Below, one piece after another: positions 11,298 to 22,830 of a DNA stretch of 64,000 bases. The stretch's first letter is position 1. Every line of letters starts with the position of its first letter. Both the position numbers and the translations under genes were made by a program. The notes beneath the pieces were generated by a model that saw only the letters and a list, made by a program, of their open reading frames with translations, did not search any database and had not been told where the DNA came from. Origin of the DNA: Tetracladium setigerum (lineage: Eukaryota; Ascomycota; Leotiomycetes; Helotiales); assembly GCA_031472005.1 (NCBI GenBank), contig PZJY01000012.1, positions 248,001 to 312,000 on the forward strand. Direction: 5' to 3'.

Positions 11298-12135
11298 CTT
11301 GGCCTGCCTCCTACATTCTTCCTCACCTCACAGGCTCATACACACTCTCGCTCTGCTGCTGCTTTGCCTCTCTCTGACACACAGCAGCCCAGCGACAGAC
11401 CACGGGGGTTGGAGGCATTTGCAAGTTGCGACTCGAGATGCAGCACCACCAGGCTTGGAAGTGCCATCCGCCCTTGGCCGCCATGTCCGAGCTGGGCTTG
11501 TGCTGGGCTTGAGCTGGGCAATTTCTTGTCCTTCCCTTGATTCCCTTGACTGTCTTGAGTCTCTTGACTTTTGCTTGGTCGTGGTGTGCCGAGACGACGT
11601 AATAGCCAATCATGAACCCCCGCTACAGCCCAATGTGGTAAGGGCGCGAGGGCTGTGTTTTCGTCCAAGACATTCTCATTTCATCGCGGCACACCGCCAA
11701 GAGGATAAAGTGAGTAAATCGCTCGTCCCGCTGGAGGTGTCTTGAGGTGACTCCTTGGCCGTGATTGGATACCACTCACTTTGCCCACCCCCCTCCGTTG
11801 ATGATCCTCGCTCCTTCACTTGGTCCCCCAGTTCAGACCCCCGAATCCGTCGAATCGACAGCCAACTGCCAAGCCGCTAAATTAGTTTTGCTTAGCGCCA
11901 AGGTTTTTCCGCTCTTCCCCAAAATACAAGTACAACGTCTATCGCCCACATCCCTCGAGTCGCCATCTTGACCGTCTTTGAAATTTCCCACTCTTTCGCC
12001 CTCCCCATTCTTCCATCTTTGTGACCTCGAGTCTCAAACATCTACAACTCACGATTGTCGCGTCGCCTTCCATTCTCTAGAACGCGACCGATTCTGCTCA
12101 ACTTGGTCGCTTCTTCATTTCCAAGACCAGCCAAG
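11298..12135. promoter_or_regulatory. Seven PacC core sites (GCCAAG) upstream of pacC
   Basis: GCCAAG, the core consensus bound by PacC zinc fingers, occurs on + at 11696-11701, 11868-11873, 11897-11902 and 12130-12135, and as CTTGGC at 11298-11303, 11473-11478 and 11754-11759. Known biology: pacC is itself alkaline-induced in Aspergillus, and its promoter contains PacC sites. Autoregulation here is an inference. Confidence 0.6.
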
Positions 12136-12206
12136 AGATATTCTTGAGCACGCCTTGATTGGCCCTCCCCCTTCATACCCAAAACCCATCAATCAAACCT
12201 CCCAAG

Positions 12207-14357
12207 ATGTCTGCACCAGAACAGACTCAGCAGCCTCAACAGCAGCAACCTGCACCTGTCGCCAGTGTTGCTCCAGTCGCACCAGTCGCTGCAGTGGCAC
12301 CAGCAGCTCCTCCAGCCCTCGATGACAACTTGGCTTGTCAATGGGAGAAGTGCTCGGAGCGATGCACCTCTGCCGAGGCTCTCTTTGTAAGTCCATCTGT
12401 ACCTGCCCTCAACCCCATTATTCTCCATCCTTGGCCGCCATCCAACACCAAGCCTAAATACCACGACGACCCTGTGCTCGTTCAATCATGCCACCGGATC
12501 TCCTCACCTTGTGATGAGTTTCATGGAATTGCGATCCAGAAGGCGAAATCTGAACTAGTGTTCGATTGAAGAGTGAACAAGCAGCTGTTATGCTCGAAAT
12601 CTCAGCTCTGTTTACAATCTGCCAAGTCGCTTCGACCACTCTGCCAAGTCCGAGAACTAACATGCCCTCTCTCTAGGAACACATTTGCGAGAAGCATGTC
12701 GGTCGCAAAAGCACCAACAACCTGAACTTGACCTGTGGATGGAACCAATGCCGAACCACCACTGTCAAGCGTGACCATATCACCTCCCACATCCGAGTTC
12801 ACGTCCCCTTGAAGCCACACAAGTGTGACTTCTGCGGCAAGGCCTTCAAGCGTCCTCAGGATTTGAAGAAGCACGTCAAGACCCATGCCGATGACTCTGT
12901 CCTGCTTCGCTCCCCAGATCAACACCAAGGCCAGAACTCAGGCTACAGACAAGCTCCTGGTGGAAAAGGTACGTAAAGAAACCTTGGTTGTGATCCCCAC
13001 ATACCAACCTCTGTGAATTAGGGAATTAGCCCATGCTGACTGGCAGCAACTCGCAGCTCCTGATGCCGGTTACTACAACCAGCATGCCGCTCCCATGCAC
13101 GCAGGTCCTGCTCCTGGAGCTCCTTACGGTCACCCTCACCCTGGCCACCCAGCTCACCACGCCGGCTACTACCAACAAGCTCCTCCATATGGCGGCCCAG
13201 TTTACTATCCAAACCACGGTGGAGATGTGACCGGTCAACACTCTGCTGCTTTCGACTATCGTCGTCGTTATGATGCCTTGAATGACTTCTTCGGTGATGC
13301 CAAACGCCGCCAAATTGATCCTACTTCCTATGCCCAGGTCGGTCAACGTCTGATTGCTCTCCAAGGCATTCCAATCCACGGTGGTGGCATTGCGGACTAC
13401 ATGCCAGCTGGTCCTCAAATGGTTGCTGTTGATGGTTCCCACGGAGGCCATGGTCCTATTCCCCAACACCAATATGCTCTTCCCCCAATGCCCAACCTCC
13501 GCACCAAGAACGATCTGATGAACATCGATCAATTCTTGGAGCAGATGCAATCAACCGTTTATGAGAGCTCCAACGCAGCCGCGGCCGCTGGTCTTCAACA
13601 GCCAGGTGCTCACTATACCCACCAAGCTCTCAACTTCCGTCAATCCCACTCTCCCCCTCAAACCTCATTGAACAACCTTGGTCCATTGAGCGCCCAAGCT
13701 GCATCTGCCCACGCAAATGCCATGGCTTCTTCCCACTCATCTGCCGGAACTCCAGCCTTGACTCCACCATCCAGCTCGGTCTCCTACACCTCTGGTCAAT
13801 CTCCAACCTCCTCCCACGGGATGTCCCCAACCTCCCGACACAGCACTGCGGCCTACCCAAGCCTTCCTGCCGTGACCGTTGGATACTCGCCTCACTCTAC
13901 CACTGCCCCAGCCTCAACCCTAGGAACCAACTTCGACAGCGATCCTCGTCGTCGTTACTCCGGTGGAATGCTCCAGCGAAGCGCCAGTGCCCGTACCGGT
14001 GATGCCATGGAGATGTCCGATGACTCCGCTACCCCATCCCCCAAGATGGCTGCCCCAACAATAATCAAGACTCGTCACGGCTCCTCTGCCAACATTGATC
14101 CTGCTCTCTCGGGTGTTTCTTCCCCAGGTGAACGCTCTGAGAGCGGTGATAGCGCCCGTGACCGTGCCGAGGAAGCCTGGATTGAAAACATTCGCGTCAT
14201 TGAAGCTCTTCGCATGATGGTCCAGGAACGCCTCAAGAATGGAAAATATGAGCCCGATGCTGACACTCCAATGTCCAACGCAGGATCTGACGATACTGTG
14301 GTTCCCAAGGAAGAAGAGAAGAGCTTGTACCCAACCCTCCGCACCGAGGAGGATTAG
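12207..14357 (+). CDS. pacC: pH-response transcription factor PacC/RIM101
   Basis: Zinc-finger regulator that activates alkaline-expressed genes and represses acid-expressed ones after proteolytic activation by the Pal pathway. Exons: 12207-12386, 12677-12968 and 13057-14357, giving 590 residues. It starts with a Gln/Ala/Pro-rich leader. Three C2H2 fingers follow at residues 44-67 (CQWEKC, split by intron 1), 80-102 (CGWNQC..HIRVH) and 110-130 (CDFCGKAFKRPQDLKKHVKTH). The middle is low-complexity and Ser/Pro-rich. Two YPxL motifs are visible, YPSL at 424 and YPTL at 582; in A. nidulans such motifs bind PalA and flank the signalling protease box. Intron 1 is 290 nt, intron 2 is 88 nt. An alternative in-frame acceptor at 13029 would add nine residues. 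The frame is intact. It lies alone with long non-coding flanks. Confidence 0.96.
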
Positions 14358-17195
14358 ATGCATCTCATCTCATCATGGTTGACTTGAATCTTTTCGTTGC
14401 TCTTTGCGGTTACTCTGGGTGGCATGGCGTTTATAGTCTTTTGACGGGACGGCGTTTGATATTATGATTTGATGAATGGATGGTCTTCGCTGGTACTCTT
14501 GGTATCGAATTCCAGGTCTGCTGATGGTGTATATTTGTTTGCTTGCATTCCGCTTGCAAGGATTTATTCATCGTTCATCGTGGCTTGGGCCTAGCACATG
14601 TTAGCGGTGGCGCTGATATTGTGGATGTGTCGTCTTTCCTCTCCCTGTTTTTCGACACCAAAAAATTATGTTGCTTTTCTCTTCTATTAATGCGTCGTTC
14701 GCTCTTCTCGTCTATGATGTCGTGGACTTTTCAGGACGGACATATTTGGGTGGTGTGGAAGAGTCGACATTCTTGCTATTGGCTGCGATGCGATCAGCTG
14801 GTGTGAATGCTCTGGTGGGAAATGTATTAGTGCTTCGTTCATAGAATACATATAAAGTCATGAATCAAAAAAAGAATGAATTCAAAAATCCTCGGATTGG
14901 GTTTGCGCGCCCATCTTCCATTCTGCTTGCTTGTGTGATGTGCTGTGCTGTGTTGTGTTGTGATGTGTTTGATCGTTTGATTCTTGGATTACTTCTTGAT
15001 GCATTCGTTTTGTGGAGTTTTTCATGCTGTTTCTAACCCCCCAGGTGGTGGTTGCGATGCAATGCGAGGAGAGAGCGAGCCATGCTCAAGTCATGCCCAA
15101 GCCAGGTCAAGCACTTTCTTTAAACCCTCAAAAAAAGACTCGCAGAGTCAGAGGATCGAAGTGACATGGGTAAAGGCTACTGATGGGTGTCTATCCTCAA
15201 TATCAGCCATGTCTTTTCTTGTCAAAGAAAGGAGAGACTTTTTTATACTGTACTCCTTCCTTCATAGTTGAGTTGAGGAGAATTGTGAGTGAGTGATGGA
15301 TTGATGGATGAGTAGGTAGATGGGTTGATAGATGGAGAGGTGGGTAGGTGGGTAGAGGTAGGTTGAAAGAAGGTGGGTTGTTGCGGTGGTGTATGTGTGT
15401 GGTAGTGTGTGCTGCTTCCTTGTCTGTATAAAATTGGGAAATGAGAGATGAGATTAATGGTGCGAGGTGGCTGTAGGATGAGTTGGCCCCGTTGAGTAAT
15501 ACTGTACCCATAATGGTCTTGTGTGTGGTCTTATGTGGAGAGGAATGGAGAGGAGTAGATGAATAGTCACAGACAGGGTCTGAGATTTGATGTCGTTCTA
15601 GCTTTCGAGGTTAGCTGTGTGCATGTAAATTGGATGTGGCTGAGAATCCTACGTGTTTGTTTCCATTTAAATTCCTTGGGAAGGAATATAGTATTTTGTG
15701 TTGTTAGATGTGTATCTTGACCTAAGAAGATTGGTGGATGAATGTGTGGTGTCTTTTCTAGATTCAGTGTTAGTGATTTGCTTTATTGGGTGGGTGGGGA
15801 GGGGGTTACCAAAGGAAAGGGTATTTGATGCCATTATGTGCACTACCTGAGTTTTGGTGCAGAGAACCCTCAAAAGAATCTTGTGTCGTTGATCAGTTCG
15901 TGGTGTTGATCAATTCGTGTTGTTGTCGTCTGGGGGAGGGGACTCGCGTCCACCTTCACCCAAGATTGAACCTGAGCGATCATTGCAAAAGAGTCGCAGA
16001 TCCAATCTTGACATCTCAAAGCACTGATCTGTTCATGCAGTGTTGTTATTAACCTCTGCCAATCGTCTATCGCTTGAGTGTAGGCGCTTGGTCATTTTTG
16101 TCGTGATGTTTGCTTACCTTGTGTTTATGACAAGGAAGATGAAAGGGGCAGGAAGATGAGGATGAAGAAGAGGGACGAGATGGATGAGCCACCAAGAGCC
16201 AAGAAAGGGTCTAAAAGCTTTCTGGGGTCCTGCGGTTAGCTTCCGGACTTGGCAAGGCTTAGCACTTCTGTATTGCTTGAGGGGAAGCCATTGCGAAATG
16301 CCAAGACATCAGAAATCGCGCTAGACCTCCTGACTGATGCTTCTGGTGCTAGAGATATGTCTTTAACTGCTATATGATCAGAGACTGCTCCGTTTCATTG
16401 TATATCATCAGAACATTGTAAGTGCATGTTTTACTAGGGAATTTTTATCTGGTTGTGCACGCATTCAGGCAAGTTGTTGTTGAGACGTTTGTTTGTCCGG
16501 ATGTTATCTTGAGCAAACTCTTCGGAGGTATTTATCTGAGGAAGGTTTTCACTTGAATTGATCTGCACATATGCGATTGCATCAAAGTCACTACCTCATA
16601 CTTGCTTGTAGCAGCAAGAAGGCTGCGCGGGTAAACTTCTGATTTCCTTCTGGTAGGTATCCAGCTTGTTGGAGGAGACAGAAAACCCAGCCTCGAGTCA
16701 CTATGATTTTCGCTCGTGTCAACGAACTTCTACCCGCACCTTTATGTCTCTGTTTTCTATTTTGTATATTAATTTTTCGCAACCATTTGAATCATACGTT
16801 TGGAATCTTTGGCAAGTCACCCGCTTCCCATTCGCGTTCTGAAAATTAGTATTGTTTTGCCCCTTCCAACCTGTCTCTTCACTTTACTTCGAAACCTCGA
16901 AAATCACAATAACCCATAACTTTACATTGTCACAACAATAACAATATGGCTACAATTTTATTGTGCTTGGCTAGCGCCCACAGGTTTTCTAGGTTATGTA
17001 GTCTTTCGCTCTCCCATTTCTCAAAGCAATCTTCCTTTTCGTACCACAACACCAGGAATATTACTTTCTGCTTTCGTTCTCTCTGTCTTCGTTTTCTCTC
17101 TGCCTTCATTTTCTCTCTGCGTACTTTTCCCTCCCTGCTCTTCAACAACAAATACGTCTGTTTCTTTGCAAGAGCTCTTCTTGTTTGTCTTTGCA
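14358..17195. other. Gene-free region downstream of pacC
   Basis: About 2.8 kb holding the pacC 3' UTR and G/T-rich simple sequence (GGTAGGTGGG-like runs around 15290-15370). The stretch 16950-17180 is T/C-rich and may be promoter or 5' UTR of the next locus. No supported gene. Confidence 0.5.
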
Positions 17196-18037
17196 ATGCC
17201 TTCTTCTCTAAAGGACTCCGTTTCCAGGAAATCACTTACGCAGCACCCAACGTCACCAACACCACTACAAGCGCCTCCACCATACGTAAATTTGAAGTTA
17301 TGATCAGTAATCAGAGTCAATTCTTTGATTCTATCACAGTACCGAGCTCCCAGAGAGTTGATACTTCTTTCATTGAGTCTGTTGATTCTGTAAAAAGTTC
17401 CACCACCACACTCATGTCAAGGTTATTGTGGCCGCTGGGGACGGGAAATTGCCAAATTCGAACCAAATCCACCTTTCTCCTTTAACACAAAAATTCCCTA
17501 CAGTAAACGCCCTACCGAAACCAGAGATACCAAGCAAAAAGCCATCACGGAATTTGCGATTTCCCAAACCTCCCCGTTGAGGTGCGCAACATGATCTGGT
17601 CATTCGTCAAACACCAACGTAGAACAATTTACATCCAACTCTTGCCTTCAAAATGCAAAGGAGGAAGACCGAGCTCACCCTATCTTCCTCGACCCAATCG
17701 TTTCGCAATTCGTTAAGACGCAAACCTCCCGCTATCCTGAGCGCAACTTCGGAGTCGAGACGATTCGCTCTTAAGTCCTACAACAAATTTCACTTGGAGA
17801 CGAGCCCTGCTTATGTCAATTGGGATATGGACAACGTCGTCATGGATTGTCCTGATTCTAATTCGACGCCGACATTTTACTGATTTCAAATTCCGCAAGA
17901 AGAGCCAGAGGCTTTTACCATGCAAGATTATGGCGGTTGTGGTGTTTGTCGTACCACTAATTGCATCGACCAAACTCCCCATGGTTAATGATCTTCGAAA
18001 ACTGAATGTTTTTATCGGCAGAGAGGCATTGGGGTAG
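17196..18037 (+). pseudogene. 2EXR-domain gene, frames broken
   Basis: Fragments of a 2EXR domain, a fungal family of unknown function, read in order across frames. DFPNLPVEVRNMIWSFV (from 17558) runs through RRTIYIQLLPSKCKGG. Then come SATSESRRFALKSYNKFH and AYVNWDMDNVVMDCPD (ending 17883), and after another shift FKFRKKSQRLLPCKIMA to the stop at 18037. The frame changes at the TTT at 17560-17562 (one base missing), between 17640 and 17690 (one missing) and at the TTTT at 17875-17878 (one extra). A plausible N-terminus starts at ATG 17196 (MPSSLKDSVSRKS), but it needs still more frame changes. This could be a true pseudogene or a gene damaged by homopolymer errors, as elsewhere in the window. 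Start uncertain. Confidence 0.55.
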
Positions 18038-18529
18038 AATAGAGTGAAAGCTTTGGTCCTAACCAGGATTTCATCACACACACAAACCTTTGGCAACTCT
18101 TGAGTCGTCTAAGTGATTTTATTTTTGTCTTGTTTAGCAATTGAGATCGTCATGCATTGTATTGGGGAGGTCAGGAATGTTATGTACGGAGGGTGAGCAA
18201 GAAAATTCGAAGTCTCCTTCTTGCTTGATTGGAAGAATGTGTTCCACGACTATCGTTGATCCTATCACTACCCCCACAGCTTTAGCCACAAGGATGTGAT
18301 CCAGAGTTCAACAAAACTAACAACTTTTCACAAGATCACAACTCAGTACCCTCCAAATAGTGATGTCAAGTTACCAAACAGTGAGCGTGGAAACCTCCGC
18401 TGCTATCCATGATTTACTGAATGCTGCACCTCACAAGATTGGCCCAAATTACTTTGTAGGATGCAAACAGAACTTTTAATAATCCCAATTTAGAGTACCC
18501 AATCATTTAAAAACCGAAGCGTGCATCCT
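18038..18529. other. Convergent intergenic region
   Basis: About 490 bp between the 2EXR locus (+) and the stop of the Fungal_trans_2 gene (-). No feature seen beyond the expected 3' UTRs. Confidence 0.5.
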
Positions 18530-20402
18530 CTACTGAGATATTCCCGCAACCTCAGCATCCAATTCTCCCCAGAGAGCAACAGCATGTTGTCTATAGGAAG
18601 CCTCAAACCACAGCACACTCTTCAACACATCCACAAACTCAATCAAAGATTCGATTCCAATCTGCGCTCTCAGCAGCATCAACTGCCTCACAAAAAAACC
18701 ACGCTCCGTCGGCCTGTCTGCCGATGCAGAAGCTCCCACAAACACAATCCACAACAACAAGCTCAAATTCCCAGTCCACATTCCCAAAAGATCCGAACTT
18801 TCTTCCAACGCACTTCTCAGTCTCTTCACCAAGTTCTGCTCCACTGGCAACACACTAGGAAGTTCCCGTAGCGCAAGATGCACGTAGAGATACACACCCA
18901 ACTGCCACGGCTTCCGCGTAATCCTCGAGTCGGGATCTCCAGGCACGGTATCGAAGAGAGTCAAAAGCCTGTATTCCGCCAGGTACATACAGTTACTGAA
19001 GTCCTCACGCGCGGTACGAATAGCCAATGAATCAACAAGCCCCCGGCCGAAAGTGACATTATCTCTTTCTTCCCAGACACGAAACGAAGGATCCTCACTG
19101 TTTCGCGCATTTGGACGTTGAATCCCGGAGGATGAGAGAGGTGTGCTTCGTAGGTTGCGAGGTCGGCAATACATACCGTGCGAGTTGCTAGCGGGACGGA
19201 AATACGACAAGCGTACTCAAATTTGGGCTGGCTTTCGCACGCAGAAGAGTAGAGGAGGTCGGCCCAGCTAATTAGATTCTGAAGCGTGTGATTGCGATCT
19301 AGTTTAGGAAGGCCACCTTGGAGATTTAGGATCTGTTGAAGGCCATTCATGTGCATGGTTGCATGTGTGGTGGAGCCGATTGTGCTGTCAAAGTTTACGA
19401 GGGATGCGATGGCGCCGATGGTTGCTTCGCTGATCTGTTTGACGGATTGGTTTGATATGCGCTCGTTTATAAGACGTAGCGCTTCGCCTCTGTGGTAGAG
19501 ACATTCTGGAGACAGGCTGCGGCCGGTGCGGAGATCGTGGTGGAGTGCCAGAAGGGAGAAAGTTGCGTTTAGCCATGCGGGGTCGGAGTTTGCTTGCTTG
19601 ATTAACTCTTTTTCTGGATCGAATGTGATGAAGTTTTGTGTGAGGTTGGTTGAATCTATTGTAGTGTTAGCAAACGAATTAATGATTCTATTTTGCCAGA
19701 GATGTAAATGCAGGGCTGGCAAAACTCTATGAACTAAATATTGGGCTCATAGGAGTGGCCAGCAGAAGATCATACAGAAGGTTATTAGCATGAGCATGCT
19801 AATGTGCAATGAATTTAAAGTGTGTTGACCCATATATCTGCAGGCACTTGAATTCCTGTGAAGTGAGGGGTGAAGGACCGGCAGAGCCGAGCGCACAATT
19901 TAGACTGTGAAGCAAAAAGCTTGTACATACAGAAATACAGTAAGGTTGTCTGTTTCGGCCCAAGCCTAATTGGCAATGAGTCGAAAGGATCAATTAAGCC
20001 ACTGTCTCGGAATATCTGCAAGTCCTCTCTTGGGTGTGATTCGGTATTTACACCACCGGGTCCTATGCTCGACAGAATACCTGTCTGCTCCTCCTCTAGA
20101 GAATGAGCATTATTTCGATCGCCTCCTCTCAATGGTCGCGTTGTCGCTGGTCGAATTAATCTGAACTTGCCGCTTGCCTCGGACTGTGAAGGTGGCTCAC
20201 GATCCAAGATCCGATCATTTGGTGTGTATGTAAATTGGACTGTTGCTTTTCTCCTAACTACCGCTTTCCTCGCATGCGAACGAATGACCTTCTTTCGCTC
20301 TTTCTCGGCAGCATTATTTGCAGACTTATTATTGGGGTCCAGCAAAACAAATGTAAACTTCTGGTCATCATGGGGTTGAGGCTCCGATGCAGACTGATCC
20401 AT
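18530..20402 (-). CDS. Fungal_trans_2-type transcriptional regulator without zinc cluster
   Basis: Probable nuclear regulator of the fungal-specific transcription factor family PF11951. Two exons: 19931-20402 and 18530-19733, with a 197-nt intron (donor GTATGT). The N-terminus has the usual signature of members lacking Zn2Cys6: KFTFVLLDP, then KVIRSHARKAVVRRK, then DPFDSLPIRLGPKQTTLLYF. The intron joins this to HRVLPALHLHLWQN, followed by helical segments such as WLNATFSLLALHHDL and LISWADLLYSSA. Between about 19095 and 19200 the frame must shift by one missing base to reach SFRVWEERDNVTFGRGL; no GT-AG intron with the right phase was found. The C-terminus ends LWGELDAEVAGISQ. Divergent from the short-chain dehydrogenase, so it might regulate it, a common fungal arrangement but unproven. 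Confidence 0.7.
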
Positions 20403-21029
20403 GCCTGCTGTTATTCTCGAATATCTTATTGGGTTTTGTATTTCTGAAAGAGGAAAATGGCAGAAAATGTGTCAGAAATCTTCCTTCTCTCGGTTGCTTA
20501 CTGTCGAAAGACAAAGACGTTTTGTTCGGTGAGTAGAGGAACATGAAATTCGTTCTGGTTCCACGTCACCCCACTCCTTTGATTACTGTAGTTAGCTGGA
20601 CAAGCGAAATGCTGATGTCCTAATGCGGAAGTAAAAGAGCTAATGAGAGCAAAGCAGGATTACAAATCAAATTGACATGAGGCGAATGACTAAAATCTCG
20701 CTTCACCAGTGTTGACCCAAGTCCAGTTGCGGTTAGACTTCGGTTCAGCTACATTTTAGATTTCCTATTTTGGCAATTCTCAAAGAACCTCCCTTCTTCA
20801 TTGCATGCATCACCTAGGTAGTATATTAATCAACCAAAGAATCCTATAGAGTTTCCACCTCAGCTGAATCAAATCGTGGATATAAACAGTCGCTCGCCAG
20901 CTCAGTAGGTTCGATTTTTTTCATTACAGCAACAGTGTTTTCCAGATCTTCACATAACTTAAGACATTTCTGTCCACTGAAGAAGTATTCAATCTCTATC
21001 ACAATTTGTACATTAAGTCTCCAGCAATC
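20403..21029. promoter_or_regulatory. Divergent intergenic region, regulator / SDR
   Basis: About 630 bp between two opposing start codons. It must contain both promoters. No specific operator could be identified by eye. Confidence 0.4.
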
Positions 21030-21903
21030 ATGTCTGACAAAATCACCTATCTCATCACCGGCGTGAACAGAGGCATCGGTCTCGGTCTCCTCAAATCCTA
21101 CCTCCTCCGACCAAACCACACCATCATCGCTGCCGTCCGGGACCCATCCGCCAGCTCAGCAACTCTCAACGCCCTCCCCACCGCCACAGGAACAACTCTC
21201 ATCCTCGTTCAAATCGACAGCAAATCCCCCACCGACGCACTTTCCGCAATCAAGACCCTCCAAACCACCTACAACATCAACAGCATCGACGTCCTGATCG
21301 CCAATGCCGGCCTCGGCGACACCTGGCGTTCCGTCCTAGACACCACTCCCGAACTCATTCGCGAATTACACGAAGTTAACACTATCGGCCCTCTTCTCTT
21401 GTTCCAAGCCGCCTGGCCCTTGCTGCAGAAGTCGAAGAATCCAAAATTCGTCTTCATGTCGACCGGATTGGCGAGTAATGTGTTGGCGGAGTATGTGAAG
21501 GCCCCTAGTGCTGCGTATGGAGCATCCAAGGCGGCAGGTGCGCATCTGGTGCGGAAGATTCATTTTGAGCATGAGGATCTCACAAGTGTCATTCTCTATC
21601 CTGGATGGGTGAAGACGGATTTGGGATACTCCCTTGCGAAGGCGGTTGGGCTTCCGGAGCCTGAAATCACGCTTGAGGTAAGTCTCTCTCATCTCTGTGT
21701 TTTGGAAAAGATTCTTGGCCAAAAGCGATTAATCAATATGGCGATTCAAATTGAACAATTTTCCTTCTATTCTAGAGCAAAGTAGATGCTAATTCTTTAT
21801 GCAAACAGGAAAGTGTAGCAGGTGTACTTAAGGTGGTTGACGAGGCTTCCGCGCAACGAGTGGTAACTTCGTTGATCAGGATGGCAAACCAGTTCCATGG
21901 TAA
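21030..21903 (+). CDS. Short-chain dehydrogenase/reductase (classical SDR)
   Basis: NAD(P)-dependent oxidoreductase with Rossmann fold; substrate unknown. Exons: 21030-21677 and 21809-21903; the intron of 131 nt begins GTAAGT. Visible motifs: cofactor loop TGVNRGIG near the N-terminus, IANAG, catalytic Ser in FMSTG, YGASK active-site pair, and PGWVKTDLG. The overall look is that of the small fungal SDRs related to norsolorinic acid ketoreductase. Exon 2 begins ESVAGVLKVVDEASAQR. The expected family ending (GNFVDQDGKPVPW, stop at 21903) is one frame off because a base appears missing at about 21857-21861. Read literally, the protein ends with a different 20-residue tail and stops at 21922. Confidence 0.85.
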
Positions 21904-22269
21904 AGCAATGATAAGAGGTTAATTGGCCACGGAATTGGTAAAAGCATGGACAGAAATCTAAGGCCCTACTTTAGTTGTGGATCTTACCACACAATGGCTT
22001 TGATTTGCATGTCTGGACGTTCGTTTCGCTGAGCTCACTTCACTGGGCGCAAAACTTCAAGAGAACGGAAGCGGCTCATGGCAACCAAAAGTAAAAGTCA
22101 TCCTCTAGCATTACAAATTGTTTAAACTGACTTAATCTGCTATCCAAAACCATGAAATATCAATTCGAAAAAATCTTCAATCATGTGCATGCAACCTCCG
22201 CACTTTTTTAATTAAAAAAATTGCCAAATGGCTAAAAAAAGATTTCCAACCACTGAACTCTACGTGTTA

Positions 22270-22363
22270 TGCCACTTGCAGGAATCGAACCTGCGAATCT
22301 TCCCATTATCTCTTGTATAAGACGATATACAAGTGGGACGCTGTACCACTTAGCCAAAGAGGC
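22270..22363 (-). tRNA. tRNA-Thr (UGU) with 21-nt intron
   Basis: Reading the minus strand: acceptor strand GCCTCTT pairs with AAGTGGC plus discriminator A, with one T-T mismatch. The D-arm region is GGCT..AGTGGTA..AGC. The anticodon stem is TCCCA/TGGGA with loop CTTGTA-A, giving anticodon TGT (complement at 22329-22331). The T-arm is GCAGG-TTCGAAT-CCTGC. The intron 22307-22327 sits one base 3' of the anticodon, as in nuclear tRNAs. A T7 terminator lies about 30 nt downstream (22234-22240 on +). Internal A and B boxes are present. Confidence 0.93.
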
Positions 22364-22830
22364 ATTTGTTGAATGATTGGATGATGCCGGGGGGGTTTGT
22401 TTGGCATTATAGCACTCACGAAGCACAATTGAGGTGGGAAAAAGAAACGGTGGAAATAGTGGGGATGAGTGGGGATATGGGGAATTGATATTGAGACCAA
22501 CTAATGCCCCCCACAAAGAGGCGATGAAAGTGTTTAGTTGAACCAAAGCTGCTTACTTTACTTAGGTGACTTATACTAGACGCTAGTTCCAATTGATTAG
22601 TCCCGCGGTTAAGCGCGGCTAGGAAGCATTTGTTAGAATTTCTAATTAGTGTGAAAATGGGAAGTATGGTTTTTAGAACATCGTGCCTCGCAATCCAAAA
22701 ACACAAATCATTGAGAGACAGGCCCCCCCCCAAAAAAGGCTCGACAACAAGGGGTCAAGCTTTTCGAGCACAAGTACAAAGAGGCATTTGTTAGGAATTT
22801 TTGAATTATTATGGAGGTGGGAATGTGTAC
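22355..22830. repeat. Degenerate duplications of the tRNA 5' end and flank
   Basis: The 16-mer CAAAGAGGCATTTGTT covers the tRNA 5' end plus its flank at 22355-22370 and recurs exactly at 22777-22792. A third related stretch from about 22624 shares GCATTTGTTAG.AATTT with the copy at 22783. This suggests local tandem duplication with decay of the region just upstream of the tRNA. Confidence 0.5.

Larger units (their letters stand above)
8362..12206. other. Long gene-free region upstream of pacC
   Basis: About 3.8 kb between the start of the MJ1316-domain gene and the pacC ATG. Open frames here overlap on both strands, lack introns or motifs and show no protein family. The region holds a CCAAT cluster (10439-10484), a CG-alternating run near 10768, and PacC core sites from 11298 to 12135. 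The pacC 5' UTR probably covers the C/T-rich last few hundred bases. Confidence 0.55.

Noticed and set aside
11064..11745. Overlapping open frames on both strands upstream of pacC
   Set aside because: Low-complexity Ser/His-rich readings with no conserved motif; better explained as promoter/5' UTR.
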